Shown here: piece by piece, positions 27,201 through 34,197 of the stretch
Position numbering within the stretch: the stretch's first letter is position 1
Layout: the number at the start of each line of letters is the position of its first letter
Source of the DNA: Anaerolineae bacterium
Lineage (GTDB): Bacteria > Chloroflexota > Anaerolineae > Aggregatilineales > Aggregatilineaceae
Direction of reading: 5' to 3'
Assembly (NCBI GenBank): GCA_027494015.1
Contig: JAOSJP010000040.1
Span: 62,001-126,000, forward strand
Length of the DNA stretch: 64,000 nt
Made by a program: the position numbers and the translations under genes
The notes under the pieces: generated by a model
Databases searched by the model: none
The model's input: the letters and a program-made list of their open reading frames with translations, nothing else
Told to the model about the DNA's origin: nothing

Positions 27201-28233
27201 GCCACCCAAGCCCTCCGCCCCGCCCAGGAAGGCGCTGCCGCCCGACAAGCCCTGGCTGAGCGCCGAGACCAAGACGGAGATCGTCAAGGAGAAGTGGCCC
27301 GGCAAGGTGCGCGAGGTGACGCTTGGCGCGACCCAAGAACAGGGCGGCACGCGCGCCCGCGCTCTGACGGTCGGCGGCGAGAGCGCCCTGCCCTTCATGT
27401 TCTTCGAGGGCGACATCCCGCACCGGCCCGCCGTGGCCATCGAGATCGAGGATCGCCGCCCGGAGGACTGGCCGCCAGTGCTGCTGCAGGCGTGGGGCGA
27501 CGCCGCCAACGACCCGGCGGCGTGGGCGCAGGCCGCCGAGAAGGCGGGCGCTGACGCCATCGTCCTGGCGCTGAGCCTGACCGACGCCGACGGCAAGCCC
27601 AACACGCCGGAGCGCGCCGTCGCCGTGACCAAAGCCGTGCTCCAGGCCAGCGGCCTGCCGCTGATCGTCTGGGGGCCGGGCCAGGCCGAGGCCGACAACG
27701 CCCTGCTGGTGCCCGTCGCCGAGGCGACCGCCGGCGAGCGGCTGGCGCTCGGCCTGTGCGAGGACAAGAACTACCGCACCATCGTCGCCACCGCGATGGC
27801 CAACCATCACCTGATCATCGCCCGCACGGCGATGGATGTCAACCTGGCCAAGCAGCTCAACATCCTGATCAGCGATATGGGCCTGCCGCTCGACCGCGTG
27901 CTGATGGACCCGACGACGGGTGCCCTCGGCTATGGCATCGAATACGGCTACTCGGTGATGGAGCGCCTGCGCCTGGCGGCCCTGCAGGGCGACGCCATGA
28001 CCCAGCTGCCGATGATCGTCACGCCCGGCTACGAAGCCTGGAAAGCCAAGGAGGCGAAAGTGGGCGCGGGCGTGCCGGAGGCGTGGGGCGACTGGGCAGC
28101 GCGCGCCATCCACTGGGAGACGCTGACGGCGATGGCCCTGGTCGAGTCGGCGGCGAACATCGTCGTGCTGCGCCACCCGGAGAGCGTCAAGCGGGTGCGC
28201 CTGGCCATTGACGACCTGATGAGCGCCAGGTGA
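21223..28233 (+). CDS. acsB: acetyl-CoA synthase (AcsB) with two inteins, fused to CFeSP small subunit (AcsD)
   Basis: 2336 codons. ACS exteins are residues 1-537, 1078-1163 and 1687 to about 1820. After splicing, Cys535, 538, 547 and 557 have exactly the spacing of the Moorella A-cluster cubane ligands (506, 509, 518, 528), and Cys624-Gly-Cys626 matches Cys595-Gly-Cys597. Intein 1 is residues 538-1077 and intein 2 residues 1164-1686. The N-terminal CODH-binding domain of bacterial ACS is present. A Pro/Ala/Glu-rich linker (about 1820-2008) leads into a complete AcsD (about 2009-2336). The predicted mature fusion is about 1273 residues. The ATG follows GGAGAGCGACGC. The open frame is continuous and codon use is coherent, apart from intein 2, which looks lower in GC. 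Confidence 0.95.
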   Translation: MSRYIATRAIRGANALVTEAELMLAKALDEKGPDTPVSFPNTAYYLPVIYGMTGREVTRIGDLADAVRHARELLHPVPSRQKWTPYLGETLDSGMATLLAAETIEAIRFVYGLQPEPFPGIELAGGTSYGGTGSDHVGHLNGPIDDIQLRSWGIQLVDGRMPGFAAIVGAARSNEVAVKIVRELQQRNILCFLSGNVNGRSIIHQLQEEGVELGYDTYTVPFGTDTISAIYALGFATRSALTFGGIKAGQARDILLYNKQRVFAFVLALGEVDDLKYAAAAGAINYGFPVIADTVIPEILPTGVTTYEHVVSMPFNEIEGKDDLERAEILVQKCIEVRGVKIKLADVPVPVPYGSAFEGEVVRKADMRVEFGGKYTRCFEYLRMVDMDQVQDGKIEIVGPTFDDIEAQGHMDLGIVIEVAGRQMQKDFEPVLERQVHYFVNGASGIQHIGQRDIAWIRISNAAAEKGFNLEHFGKILHARYHADFGAIVDKVQVTLYTDKAEIEKWLARAREAYDYRNKRLEDLTDTAVDEFYSCTLCVPPDQDIMLADGSFLPIETLIHQTVDDGLRPVMTFAQDRLTSHSMGELFINPAPRELVSIRLKNGNDLTLTANHKVLVDRPEGLLWVAAGKLQAGDYVLDALPALAESGGEPPYIIDFLPEDYKVADDAFYRQLRAWTLARYPRLSEAAGAFGLPYRRLYSALYSRQGVSHQRLTIGEIKTALAVLGQDWEAVKQTLRCFQAKAALNRTELDADLVYLAGLVAADGCVRWRGPQGRSGVSVQFTNTEPALVQRFNEIVTQVFGRAPTQQTVPPKTSRSDDLVIEGRRAVTVAVAGNTLLGRLLNGLGIGLPDQEQKWSGYAISALPGDLVAAFLRGLFDGDGHVSGQRALFTARTKGEARHVHLLLKKLGIVSYITPITRGYQVATSSDGDALRFRERVGSDHPDKRARLDAITLRQDEGHVVRNDTIPLSCQVYLTALAERYPIPVSRLPVDDKTFSSWRKGETRPSKAKLAAVLDVLNGLVPPQDADYAALRAWAQADVRFQQVSEVVPVPSQGERVYNFSVEHTHNYVVNGVIVKNCQSFAPDHVCIVSPERLGLCGAYNWLDCKASFSINPTGPNQPIKLGQIIDPVKGYWTGTNEYAGIGSHGTVQKVSMYSIMENPMTACLTQDAEVIIDGRLTTIREWVDAHHGQPGPFDSVATTLDDAGQITPSRVLGVHLNPAPPFLVELETKSGQRLTLTPNHPVAVDRSAGQVWVRADGLQVNDRVYAARHIKVQEHTPLAIDLLPDGWRIADDILITEAWAKLETAYGSKAAARRALPELPDVRSSWSLSLYRKVCEGLGEDWAKIKTRIRRVAPPAGNPAQRLPEITPDLLYLLGFLASDGSLNCVGESQCQAFFTNTEPALLSHIQTVYERVFPDKSLGRREKTHSGRIGTRSITPTKTGMELYGSNALLGALADALGIRRADSSTWDLRRLFTLPETHIAAFIAGVFDGDGSVRVREQNGWIVGEAYLCHSDEQAARHMALLLRRLGIVAHFSAGPIYKLTMHGADLRRFASLIHSHHPTRAEKLAILKAENAAELDKSQSEVLPYAAGQVLALADAAGTLSTSTRYYYASGRSRPVRGNVARVLEAQPDIAPTLQPWLERDDLLDTVTRVEMIQNDGRYEHVYNLSLLDINSYLANGLLVKNCGCFECIVMLIPEANGVMIVSREDTSMTPAGMTFSTLAGIAGGGLQTPGVMGVGKYYLISPKFISADGGLKRVVWMSSILKETMADEFRVAAEREGIPNLLDKIADERSVSDVSELVAWLEEHNHPALAMGPMEASAAPDAAAEAMPASAGEIDVALDALDEAAPAVEPEPEPALPEPAQAMFEAQAEPEPAMTPEPVPADLPPGEPGAPESPTAQQPPAPVPPVALGDAGAVFFDQLRRALAAGLLAAARELGADVSSVPLPAPPAAIPTPPPAPVMPAQAAPLPPAPPAEPVKAEAPVAPPKPAEPPKPSAPPRKALPPDKPWLSAETKTEIVKEKWPGKVREVTLGATQEQGGTRARALTVGGESALPFMFFEGDIPHRPAVAIEIEDRRPEDWPPVLLQAWGDAANDPAAWAQAAEKAGADAIVLALSLTDADGKPNTPERAVAVTKAVLQASGLPLIVWGPGQAEADNALLVPVAEATAGERLALGLCEDKNYRTIVATAMANHHLIIARTAMDVNLAKQLNILISDMGLPLDRVLMDPTTGALGYGIEYGYSVMERLRLAALQGDAMTQLPMIVTPGYEAWKAKEAKVGAGVPEAWGDWAARAIHWETLTAMALVESAANIVVLRHPESVKRVRLAIDDLMSAR
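22834..24453 (+). mobile_element. intein 1 in AcsB (540 aa, LAGLIDADG endonuclease)
   Basis: It begins with Cys538 (CVPPDQDIMLADGSF, block A). Block B has TLTANH (Thr609-x-x-His612). Endonuclease motifs are LAGLVAADG (about 756-764) and LRGLFDGDG (about 872-880). Block F is VYNFSVEHTHNYV. It ends VIVKN, with Asn1077 before the extein Cys1078. The usual penultimate His is Lys. Removal gives the seamless ACS text YSCTLCQSFAPDH. The insertion point is the A-cluster cysteine that bridges the cubane and the proximal nickel. Confidence 0.95.
24712..26280 (+). mobile_element. intein 2 in AcsB (523 aa, LAGLIDADG endonuclease)
   Basis: It begins with Cys1164 (CLTQDAEVIIDGRL). Block B is TLTPNH (Thr1238-x-x-His1241). 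Endonuclease motifs are LLGFLASDG (about 1374-1382) and IAGVFDGDG (about 1486-1494). Block F is VYNLSLLDINSYLANG, without the usual His. It ends LLVKN, with Asn1686 before extein Cys1687. Removal gives ENPMTACGCFECI, the canonical ACS sequence. Codons here are visibly less GC-rich than in the flanking exteins. Sequence outside the blocks differs clearly from intein 1, so this is not a recent duplication. Confidence 0.95.
27247..28233 (+). other. acsD: AcsD domain: corrinoid iron-sulfur protein small subunit (C-terminal third of the fusion)
   Basis: From about residue 2009 the text KEKWPGKVREVTLGA...GGTRARALTVGGE matches the normal N-terminus of free AcsD, and about 328 residues follow, the usual full length (Moorella subunit about 323). 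It includes the TIM-barrel segment MDVNLAKQLNILISDMGL and LMDPTTGALGYGIEYGYS. AcsD pairs with AcsC to hold the corrinoid that carries the methyl group. A separate acsD gene is absent from the window, which supports a functional fusion. Confidence 0.93.
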
Positions 28234-28242
28234 TGACACAGC

Positions 28243-28273
28243 GCGGGGGGCTGCCTGCCAGGCGGCCCCCCGC
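28243..28273 (+). promoter_or_regulatory. strong intercistronic hairpin after acsB-acsD
   Basis: GCGGGGGGC pairs with GCCCCCCGC over nine bases. The 13-base loop can itself pair (GCCT/AGGC). There is no T-run, so it is not a classic terminator; an mRNA-stabilising or attenuating element between the fusion gene and the CBS genes is possible. Confidence 0.5.
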
Positions 28274-28309
28274 CGGCCCTGTCAGCAACTGATAGATGGA
28301 CGCCGCCTG

Positions 28310-28843
28310 ATGACCCAACGCCACCTTGTGCGCGACCTGATGACTGTGGGCGTCCTCACCTGCACGCCGGACGCCACCGTCGCTGAGATCGCGCGGCTGC
28401 TGCTCGAACACAACCTGGAAGGCGTGATCGTCCTCGACCACGAGGGCCACGCCGTCGGGACGGTGACGCAGCATGAGTTGGTCGGCGCGTACCAGCACGA
28501 GAATCCGCGCGCTCTGACTGCCGCGGCGATCATGGGCGAGGACGTGCCAGAGCTGCCGCCCGACATTCCACTCGTCGCGGCGGCGGGCCTGATGCGCGAC
28601 CACGGCTGGCGCGTCGTCTTCCAGATGCACAACACGACGGGCATCAGCTATCCAGCGGCCCAGCTATCCTACGGCCACTTCCTGCGCCACCTCGCTGCGC
28701 GCAGCGACGCCGAGCTGGCCGACCTGGGCATTCGCGCTGCGCGCCAGTCGCCCATGCAGCTTTACGCCCAGAAGCGCGACGCGGCCCGCCGCCAGCGTCT
28801 CGGTGCGGCGGCGGGCGAGCTTATGCGGAAGGGACGTTCATGA
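28310..28843 (+). CDS. CBS-domain protein 1 of the acs operon
   Basis: 177 residues with two CBS motifs: VRDLMTVGVLTCTPDATVAEIARLLLEHNLEGVIVLDHEG (about 6-46) and a second, less perfect repeat (IMGEDVPELPPDIPLVAAAGLMRDHG, about 74-100). CBS pairs form an adenosine-nucleotide-binding Bateman module. The C-terminal tail (SYGHFLRHLAARSDAELADLGI) is shared with the next gene, so the two are paralogues. No attached enzyme domain is present. Lying between acsB-acsD and acsC, it probably regulates or senses energy state for the pathway; this is inference. Its stop overlaps the next start by four bases (ATGA). Confidence 0.82.
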   Translation: MTQRHLVRDLMTVGVLTCTPDATVAEIARLLLEHNLEGVIVLDHEGHAVGTVTQHELVGAYQHENPRALTAAAIMGEDVPELPPDIPLVAAAGLMRDHGWRVVFQMHNTTGISYPAAQLSYGHFLRHLAARSDAELADLGIRAARQSPMQLYAQKRDAARRQRLGAAAGELMRKGRS

Positions 28844-29316
28844 GCGCGCGCGCCCTGGTCCGCGAGTTGATCGGCCCGGCGGTGACCTGCGCGCCGGATA
28901 CGCCCGTCGCTGAGATCGCGCGGCTGTTGCTGGCCCGCGACCTGGAGGGCGTGGTCGTGCTCAACGAGGACGGGCACGCCGTCGGCGTGGTGGGCCAGGA
29001 CGAGCTGGTGACCGCCTACGGGCGTCCAGACCGCGACGGGCTGACCGCCGAAGACGTGATGAACGAGACGATCCCACACGTGCGCCCGGACATTCCGCTG
29101 GCTGCCGCCGCGCAGATCATGGGAGACTTGGGCGTGCGGATGCTGTTCCTGATGCCCCAGCGCGGCGGCATCACCTACCCGGCGGCCATGCTGTCCTACC
29201 GCCAGTTGTTGCGGCACCTGGCCGCCCGCAGCGATGACGAATTGACCGATCTGGGCATTAACGTGGTGCGCCAGCCGCTCCCCCGGCCCCCCGCGCCGCC
29301 GCGCCCCGGCCCTTAG
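28840..29316 (+). CDS. CBS-domain protein 2 of the acs operon
   Basis: 158 residues, a paralogue of the upstream gene, with the same order: LVRELIGPAVTCAPDTPVAEIARLLLARDLEGVVVLNEDG, then VMNETIPHVRPDIPLAAAAQIM, then a tail YRQLLRHLAARSDDELTDLGI. It lacks the extended Lys/Arg-rich end of protein 1 and ends in a Pro-rich tail. The start overlaps the previous stop, so translation is coupled and a heterodimer is likely. The ligand is unknown; CBS modules typically bind AMP, ADP, ATP or SAM. Confidence 0.82.
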   Translation: MSARALVRELIGPAVTCAPDTPVAEIARLLLARDLEGVVVLNEDGHAVGVVGQDELVTAYGRPDRDGLTAEDVMNETIPHVRPDIPLAAAAQIMGDLGVRMLFLMPQRGGITYPAAMLSYRQLLRHLAARSDDELTDLGINVVRQPLPRPPAPPRPGP

Positions 29317-29367
29317 CCCGTGCGGCGCCCGGCGCCGTCCGGCAGATCGCCTGTTGAGGAGACGACA

Positions 29368-30708
29368 ATGGCACTTTCAGGCATTCAGATCTACCAACTG
29401 CTGCCGCAGACCAATTGCAAGGAATGCGGCTTCCCCACCTGCATGGCCTTCGCCATGAAGCTGGCCGCCAAACAAGTCGAGCTTGCCGCCTGCCCCTATG
29501 TCAGCGACGAAGCGAAGGAGAAACTCTCCGCTGCCGCGCAGCCGCCCGTGCGCCTGATCACGCTCAAAGCCGACGGTCACGCGGTCAAGGCGGGCAACGA
29601 GACGGTGATGTTCCGCCACGAAAAGCGCTTCTTCAACAAGCCGGGGCTGTTCGTGCGCGTGCGCGACGACCAGCCGCTCGACGCGATCAAAGCGAAAGTA
29701 TCCGCCGCCGAAGCCTACAAAGTGGCCTATGTGGGCATGGACCTGGCCCTGGACGGTTTCGCCGTCGAGACGGTCAAGGGCGACCCGGTGGCCTTCGCCG
29801 ACGCGGTGGGCGCCGTGCGCGAGGTGAGCGAGCGCCCGCTGATCCTGATGGGCCGCGACCCGGCGGTGATCGCCGCCGGGCTGAAGGCCATTGACGGCGA
29901 GGCTCCGCTCATTCACGGCGCGGACTCGGCCAACTGGGGCGCGATGGCCGACCTGGCCAGGAGCACCGGCGCGCCGCTGTCGGTCATCGCCGACACGCTT
30001 GATGGCCTGGTCGCCCTCAGCAGCAAGCTCAAAGAGAAGGGCCTGGACGACCTGGTGCTGGCCCCCACCGCCCGTCACCTGGGCACGTCGCTGGGCTTCT
30101 ATACGCAGATGCGGCGGCTGGCGCTGAAGAAGAGCTTCCGTCCGGTGGGTTATCCCATCCTGGCCATCCCCGGCGACGCGCCCGATCCGGGCTATGAGTC
30201 GCTGCTGGCGACACAGGCCATCGCCAAGTACGCCGGTTTTGTGGTGCTGGACACCTTCACGCCGGAGCTGGCCTACGGACTGCTCGTGCTGCGCGAGAAC
30301 CTTTACACCGACCCGCAGAAGCCGATCCAGGTGCAGCCGGGCGTCTACGAGCTGAACAACCCGACGCCGGAATCGCCGGTGATGGTCACCACCAACTTCA
30401 GCATCACCTACTTCAGCGTGGCCAACGAGGTCGAAGGCTCCGGGCTGCCCGCCTGGCTGCTGGTGACCGACGCCGAGGGTATGAGCGTGCTGACTGCCTG
30501 GGCCGCCGGCAAGTTCGACGCCGAGCGCATCGCCAAGTCGGTCAAGGAGTTCGGGCTGGCCGAGAAGGTCAGCCGCAAGCGCATCGTCCTGCCCGGTCAT
30601 GTGGCCGTGCTCTCCGGCGAACTCGAAGAGGAGCTGCCCGACTGGGATGTGCGCGTCGGCCCGCGCGAGGCGGTGGACATCCCGTCGTTCATGAAACAGG
30701 CGCTGTGA
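29368..30708 (+). CDS. acsC: corrinoid iron-sulfur protein large subunit (AcsC)
   Basis: 446 residues. The N-terminal [4Fe-4S] domain has Cys17, Cys20, Cys25 and Cys42 (CKECGFPTC...AAC). A TIM-barrel domain follows, and the C-terminal B12-binding domain contains SITYFSVANEVEGSGLPAWLLVTD (about 348-370). With AcsD it carries the methyl group as methyl-Co(III) from AcsE to ACS. The ATG at 29368 gives the standard N-terminus (MALSGIQIYQLLP) after a GAGGAG site; sixteen upstream codons are open but implausible. Adjacent to acsV, as expected. Confidence 0.95.
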   Translation: MALSGIQIYQLLPQTNCKECGFPTCMAFAMKLAAKQVELAACPYVSDEAKEKLSAAAQPPVRLITLKADGHAVKAGNETVMFRHEKRFFNKPGLFVRVRDDQPLDAIKAKVSAAEAYKVAYVGMDLALDGFAVETVKGDPVAFADAVGAVREVSERPLILMGRDPAVIAAGLKAIDGEAPLIHGADSANWGAMADLARSTGAPLSVIADTLDGLVALSSKLKEKGLDDLVLAPTARHLGTSLGFYTQMRRLALKKSFRPVGYPILAIPGDAPDPGYESLLATQAIAKYAGFVVLDTFTPELAYGLLVLRENLYTDPQKPIQVQPGVYELNNPTPESPVMVTTNFSITYFSVANEVEGSGLPAWLLVTDAEGMSVLTAWAAGKFDAERIAKSVKEFGLAEKVSRKRIVLPGHVAVLSGELEEELPDWDVRVGPREAVDIPSFMKQAL

Positions 30709-30718
30709 TACTCGACTG

Positions 30719-32653
30719 ATGGCTGAGCATACTGTCACGTTTGATATTGCCGAAGGCCCCGTCACGGTGCCGACCGGGACACTGCTGACCGAGGCTGCGC
30801 GCCGGGCCGGGGTGGAGATCGCCCAGCCGTGCGGCGGGCAGGGGCGTTGCGGACGCTGCGCCGTGCAGGTGACCGCCGGCACCGTCCGCCGCCGCAGCGC
30901 GCTGCGCCTGAGCGCCGAAGACGTGGCGGCGGGCTACGCCCTGGCCTGCCAGACGGTTGTCGAAGGCGATGTGCGCGTCGTCGTCCCGCCGCAAGAGAAG
31001 ATCGAGCGGCGGCTGACAACGGATCGCACGGCAGCCGAAGTTCAGGTGCCGGAGGGCTACGATCCGGCTCGCGTCCAGCCTATTCACCGCGTGACGCTGA
31101 CGACCACGCCGCCCAGCCTGGACGATCAGACCAACGACTGGAGCCGCTTCCAGACGGCGCTGCGCCAGCACGCGCGCCTGGCCGAAACGCACATCTCGCT
31201 GATGCAGCTTCGCCGCCTGGGGCACATCCTGCGCCGGGGAGATTGGCAGGTCACGGCGGTGCTGGACGCCGAAGCGTGGGACTGCCCGCACTGCCCGGTG
31301 CGCCTGATCGAGCTGAAACGCGGCGCGGTGAACGAAGACTCGCCGCTGTGGGGCGCGGCCATTGACATCGGCACGACGACTGTCTCGCTGTGGCTGGTTG
31401 ATCTGCTGACGGGGCGGGTTCACGCGCAGGTGGCCGAGTACAACGCCCAGATCGCGCGCGGCGAAGATGTCATCTCGCGCATCATCTACAGCGGCAAGGG
31501 CAGCGGCGGTGAGGAACTGCGCGACCTGGTGCTGAACACAATCAAGACGCTGGTCGAAGAAGCCTGCCAGCGCCTGCGGATTGCGCCGACCGAGATCATG
31601 AAGGCCACCATCGCCGGCAACAGCACGATGATCCACCTGCTGCTGGGCATCCCGGCCCGCAGCATCCGTCTGATGCCGTTCGTCACCACTGTCAACCACG
31701 TCCCCACCCTGACGGCGCACGAAGTGGGCCTGGCCATCCACCCGGACGCGACGGTGGACTGTCTGCCGGGGGTGGCCAGCTATGTGGGCGCGGACATCTC
31801 GGCGGGCGTGCTCTCCTCCGGCCTGGACGACACCGAGCTGGTGACGCTGTTCATTGACGTGGGCACCAACGGCGAGATCGTGCTCGGCAACAAGGACTGG
31901 CTGGTGACGGTCGCTGCCTCGGCAGGGCCGGCGTTTGAGGGCAGCGGCGTGCAGCATGGGATGCGCGCCACCAAAGGGGCCATCGAGGAGGTGTGGGTCA
32001 ACGGCAACACCTACGAGCCGACCTACCGCGTAATCGGCGGTGTCAGGCCGCGCGGGCTGTGCGGCAGCGGGCTGATCTCGCTGCTGGCGGAGATGTTCCT
32101 GACCGGCGTGGTGGACAAAGGCGGGCACGTCAACACCCATCTGCCCACCCCGCGCGTGCGGGTCGGCGAGCACGGCCCGGAGTACGTCGTGTGCTGGGCC
32201 GCCGACAGCGCCACAGGGAGCGACATCGTCGTCACCGACGTGGACATAGACAATCTGATCCGCACGAAGGCGGCCATCTACGCCGGCTTCACCGTGCTGG
32301 CGCAGAGCGTTGGCCTCACGCTCGACGACGTGGAGCAGGTGTTGGTGGGCGGCTCATTCGGCAAGTATATCAACGTCGAGAAGGCCATTCAGATCGGCCT
32401 GCTGCCCGACATGCCCTGGGATCGCTTCCAGTTCCTGGGCAACACGTCCATCAAGGGGGCGTACCTGGCGCTGCTCGACCGCCGGGCGCGCAGCCGCATC
32501 AAGGACATCGCCAACCGCATGACCTACATCGAGCTATCGGCGGACAACACGTTCTACGAGGCGTTCACATCGGCGCTGTTCCTGCCGCACACCGACCTGT
32601 CACGTTTCCCGTCTGTGCAGGCGGCGATGGAAGTCAAGAGCGGCAGGGGCTAG
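30719..32653 (+). CDS. acsV: reductive activator of the corrinoid protein (AcsV/RACo)
   Basis: 644 residues. The N-terminal [2Fe-2S] ferredoxin domain has Cys38, Cys44, Cys47 and Cys77 (PCGGQGRCGRC, ALACQT). The C-terminal part is the ASKHA-type ATPase of RACo proteins, with GAAIDIGTTTVSLWLVDL near residue 215 and FIDVGTNGEIVLG near 380. It uses ATP to lower the barrier for reducing inactive Co(II) in AcsC/AcsD back to Co(I). It starts ten bases after acsC. A MITE-like element begins exactly at its stop codon. Confidence 0.94.
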   Translation: MAEHTVTFDIAEGPVTVPTGTLLTEAARRAGVEIAQPCGGQGRCGRCAVQVTAGTVRRRSALRLSAEDVAAGYALACQTVVEGDVRVVVPPQEKIERRLTTDRTAAEVQVPEGYDPARVQPIHRVTLTTTPPSLDDQTNDWSRFQTALRQHARLAETHISLMQLRRLGHILRRGDWQVTAVLDAEAWDCPHCPVRLIELKRGAVNEDSPLWGAAIDIGTTTVSLWLVDLLTGRVHAQVAEYNAQIARGEDVISRIIYSGKGSGGEELRDLVLNTIKTLVEEACQRLRIAPTEIMKATIAGNSTMIHLLLGIPARSIRLMPFVTTVNHVPTLTAHEVGLAIHPDATVDCLPGVASYVGADISAGVLSSGLDDTELVTLFIDVGTNGEIVLGNKDWLVTVAASAGPAFEGSGVQHGMRATKGAIEEVWVNGNTYEPTYRVIGGVRPRGLCGSGLISLLAEMFLTGVVDKGGHVNTHLPTPRVRVGEHGPEYVVCWAADSATGSDIVVTDVDIDNLIRTKAAIYAGFTVLAQSVGLTLDDVEQVLVGGSFGKYINVEKAIQIGLLPDMPWDRFQFLGNTSIKGAYLALLDRRARSRIKDIANRMTYIELSADNTFYEAFTSALFLPHTDLSRFPSVQAAMEVKSGRG

Positions 32654-32875
32654 AGCACGTCATTAACCTGGCACCCTTGACAAGAGAAAGGGGCGCTCCG
32701 TTGACCTCACCCCCTGGCCTCGCTACGCTCGGCCTTTCCCCCTCGCCATACATGGAGAGGGGGGAGTCGAGGCGCGCCAGCGCCGAGACGGGGGTGAGGT
32801 AAAACCGGGTGCTACCCCAGGCTGTTGGCGGGAAAGGAGCCGAGGAACAGGGGTTGTAAAGTGCATACGCTCTAG
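32650..32875. mobile_element. MITE-like element A, copy 2 (between acsV and acsE)
   Basis: 226 bp from CTAGAGCACGTCATTAACC to GTGCATACGCTCTAG. The same ends and central hairpin as copies 1 and 3 are present, with somewhat more divergence at the left end. The TAG of the left end is the acsV stop codon. With a short unique stretch it fills the 315-base gap before acsE. Confidence 0.75.
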
Positions 32876-32968
32876 AGTCCGGCCAGGCTGCCTGGGGTGT
32901 TTGTGCAGACGCCGGCAGGCCAGCCCCACTTCGTGCGATTGATTGCCGACACGGAAAAGGACAAGACC

Positions 32969-33892
32969 ATGTATATCATCGGTGAGAATATTCATATCAT
33001 TTCGCCCAGAGTCAAAGATGCGCTTGCCGCCAAAGACCGCGAGTTCTTCATGGACCTGGCCGTGCGCCAGGTGGAGGCGGGCGCGCAGGCGGTGGATCTC
33101 AACCTCGGCCCGCGCAAAAAGGACTGGGAAGAGGTTTTCCCCTGGATGGTCGAGACGGTCGAGGCGGTGGTGGACGTGCCGCTGGTCTTCGACAGCACCA
33201 ACCTGCTGGGCATCGAGGCCGGTCTGAAGAAAGTGACCAAAGCCCAGCCGATCATCAACTCGACCTCCGCCGAGCCGGAGCGGCTGGAGAAGGTGCCGCT
33301 CGTCGCCAAGCAGTACAACGCCAAGGTGATCGCCCTGACGATGGGCACCAGCGGCATCCCCGTCAGCGCCGACGAGCGCGTCAACATCGCCGTCGAGCAC
33401 CTCATCCCGCGCATGGTCGAGATTGACTATCCCGTGCAAGACCTGATCATTGATCCGCTGGTGCTCACCGTCTCCGGCTGCCAGGAATACTGCCCGGAGT
33501 GCATCGAGGCGGTGCGCATGTTGCCCTATGTGTGGGACCCGGCCCCGCAGATTTCGGTCGGGCTGTCCAACGTCTCTAATGCCGTCCCGCGCGAGAACCG
33601 CCCGCTGATCAACCGCGTCTACTGCGCCATGCTGATGGGTGCCGGCCTGCAATTGATGATCGCCGACCCGTTCGACGAGGAGCAGAACGAGGTCATCCGC
33701 GTCATCGAGCAGCGCGACGAAGGCACGGCCCTGGGCCGCCTGTACATCAAGATTCACGACCGGGTGCAGGCGATGGAGCAGCCGCAGCTCGAGGACGTGG
33801 ACATGAGCGACCCGGAGCAGGCGGCCATCTGGAAGACCGTGCAGATTCTGCTCAACAAGGTGATCTACGCGGACAGCTATCTACAGCAGTAG
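32969..33892 (+). CDS. acsE: methyltetrahydrofolate:corrinoid iron-sulfur protein methyltransferase (AcsE)
   Basis: 307 residues of the pterin-binding (dihydropteroate synthase-like) TIM-barrel family. Signatures: MYIIGENIHIISP at the start, AVDLNLGP near residue 40, VFDSTN near 71 (folate-binding Asp/Asn), and SVGLSNVSNAVP near 196. It moves the methyl group from methyl-THF to Co(I) of the corrinoid protein. It is longer than the about 262-residue Moorella enzyme, with an extended C-terminal tail (IKIHDRVQAMEQPQLEDVDMS). The ATG at 32969 follows AAGGA; 24 upstream codons are open but lie in the gap. Confidence 0.93.
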   Translation: MYIIGENIHIISPRVKDALAAKDREFFMDLAVRQVEAGAQAVDLNLGPRKKDWEEVFPWMVETVEAVVDVPLVFDSTNLLGIEAGLKKVTKAQPIINSTSAEPERLEKVPLVAKQYNAKVIALTMGTSGIPVSADERVNIAVEHLIPRMVEIDYPVQDLIIDPLVLTVSGCQEYCPECIEAVRMLPYVWDPAPQISVGLSNVSNAVPRENRPLINRVYCAMLMGAGLQLMIADPFDEEQNEVIRVIEQRDEGTALGRLYIKIHDRVQAMEQPQLEDVDMSDPEQAAIWKTVQILLNKVIYADSYLQQ

Positions 33893-33987
33893 CGGCAAGT
33901 GCGTTGCCAGCGAAGATGTGACGTTATTCGTCATAAATAACTGAAATTCTGCACTGGGCCGCGCCCTGTGCTATCCTCTACAATGGC

Positions 33988-34168
33988 AGGTGTGTCTGGC
34001 AACCGGCAGACACCATGAGTGGCTCTGCGGATTTCGAATTGCGAAGTTCGAATTGCGAAATAAGGTGTCTGGCAACCGGCAGACACCATGAGCGGCCCTG
34101 CGGATTTCGAATTGCGAAGTTCGAATTGCGAAATAAGGTGTCTGGCAACCGGCAGACACCATGAGCGG
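33988..34168. repeat. 73-bp tandem repeat (2.5 units) before metVF
   Basis: GGTGTCTGGCAACCGGCAGA, followed by CACC, occurs three times (around 33990, 34064 and 34137) with a constant period of 73 bases. The arms GGTGTCTG and CAGACACC make a hairpin. Between them lies GATTTCGAATTGCGAAGTTC, a second near-palindrome. It fills most of the 33893-34197 gap; no gene is seen. Confidence 0.8.
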
Positions 34169-34197
34169 CACCACCAGGTGCTGAAGGAAGTACGCTG

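Noticed and set aside
26683..27246. AcsB-AcsD junction as a sequencing-error fusion
   Set aside because: The linker is long, in frame, with consistent codon use and no remnant stop plus ribosome site, unlike the L4-L23 junction.
26071..28239. 722-residue minus-strand frame opposite the linker and AcsD
   Set aside because: Antisense artefact without ribosome site or conserved motif.
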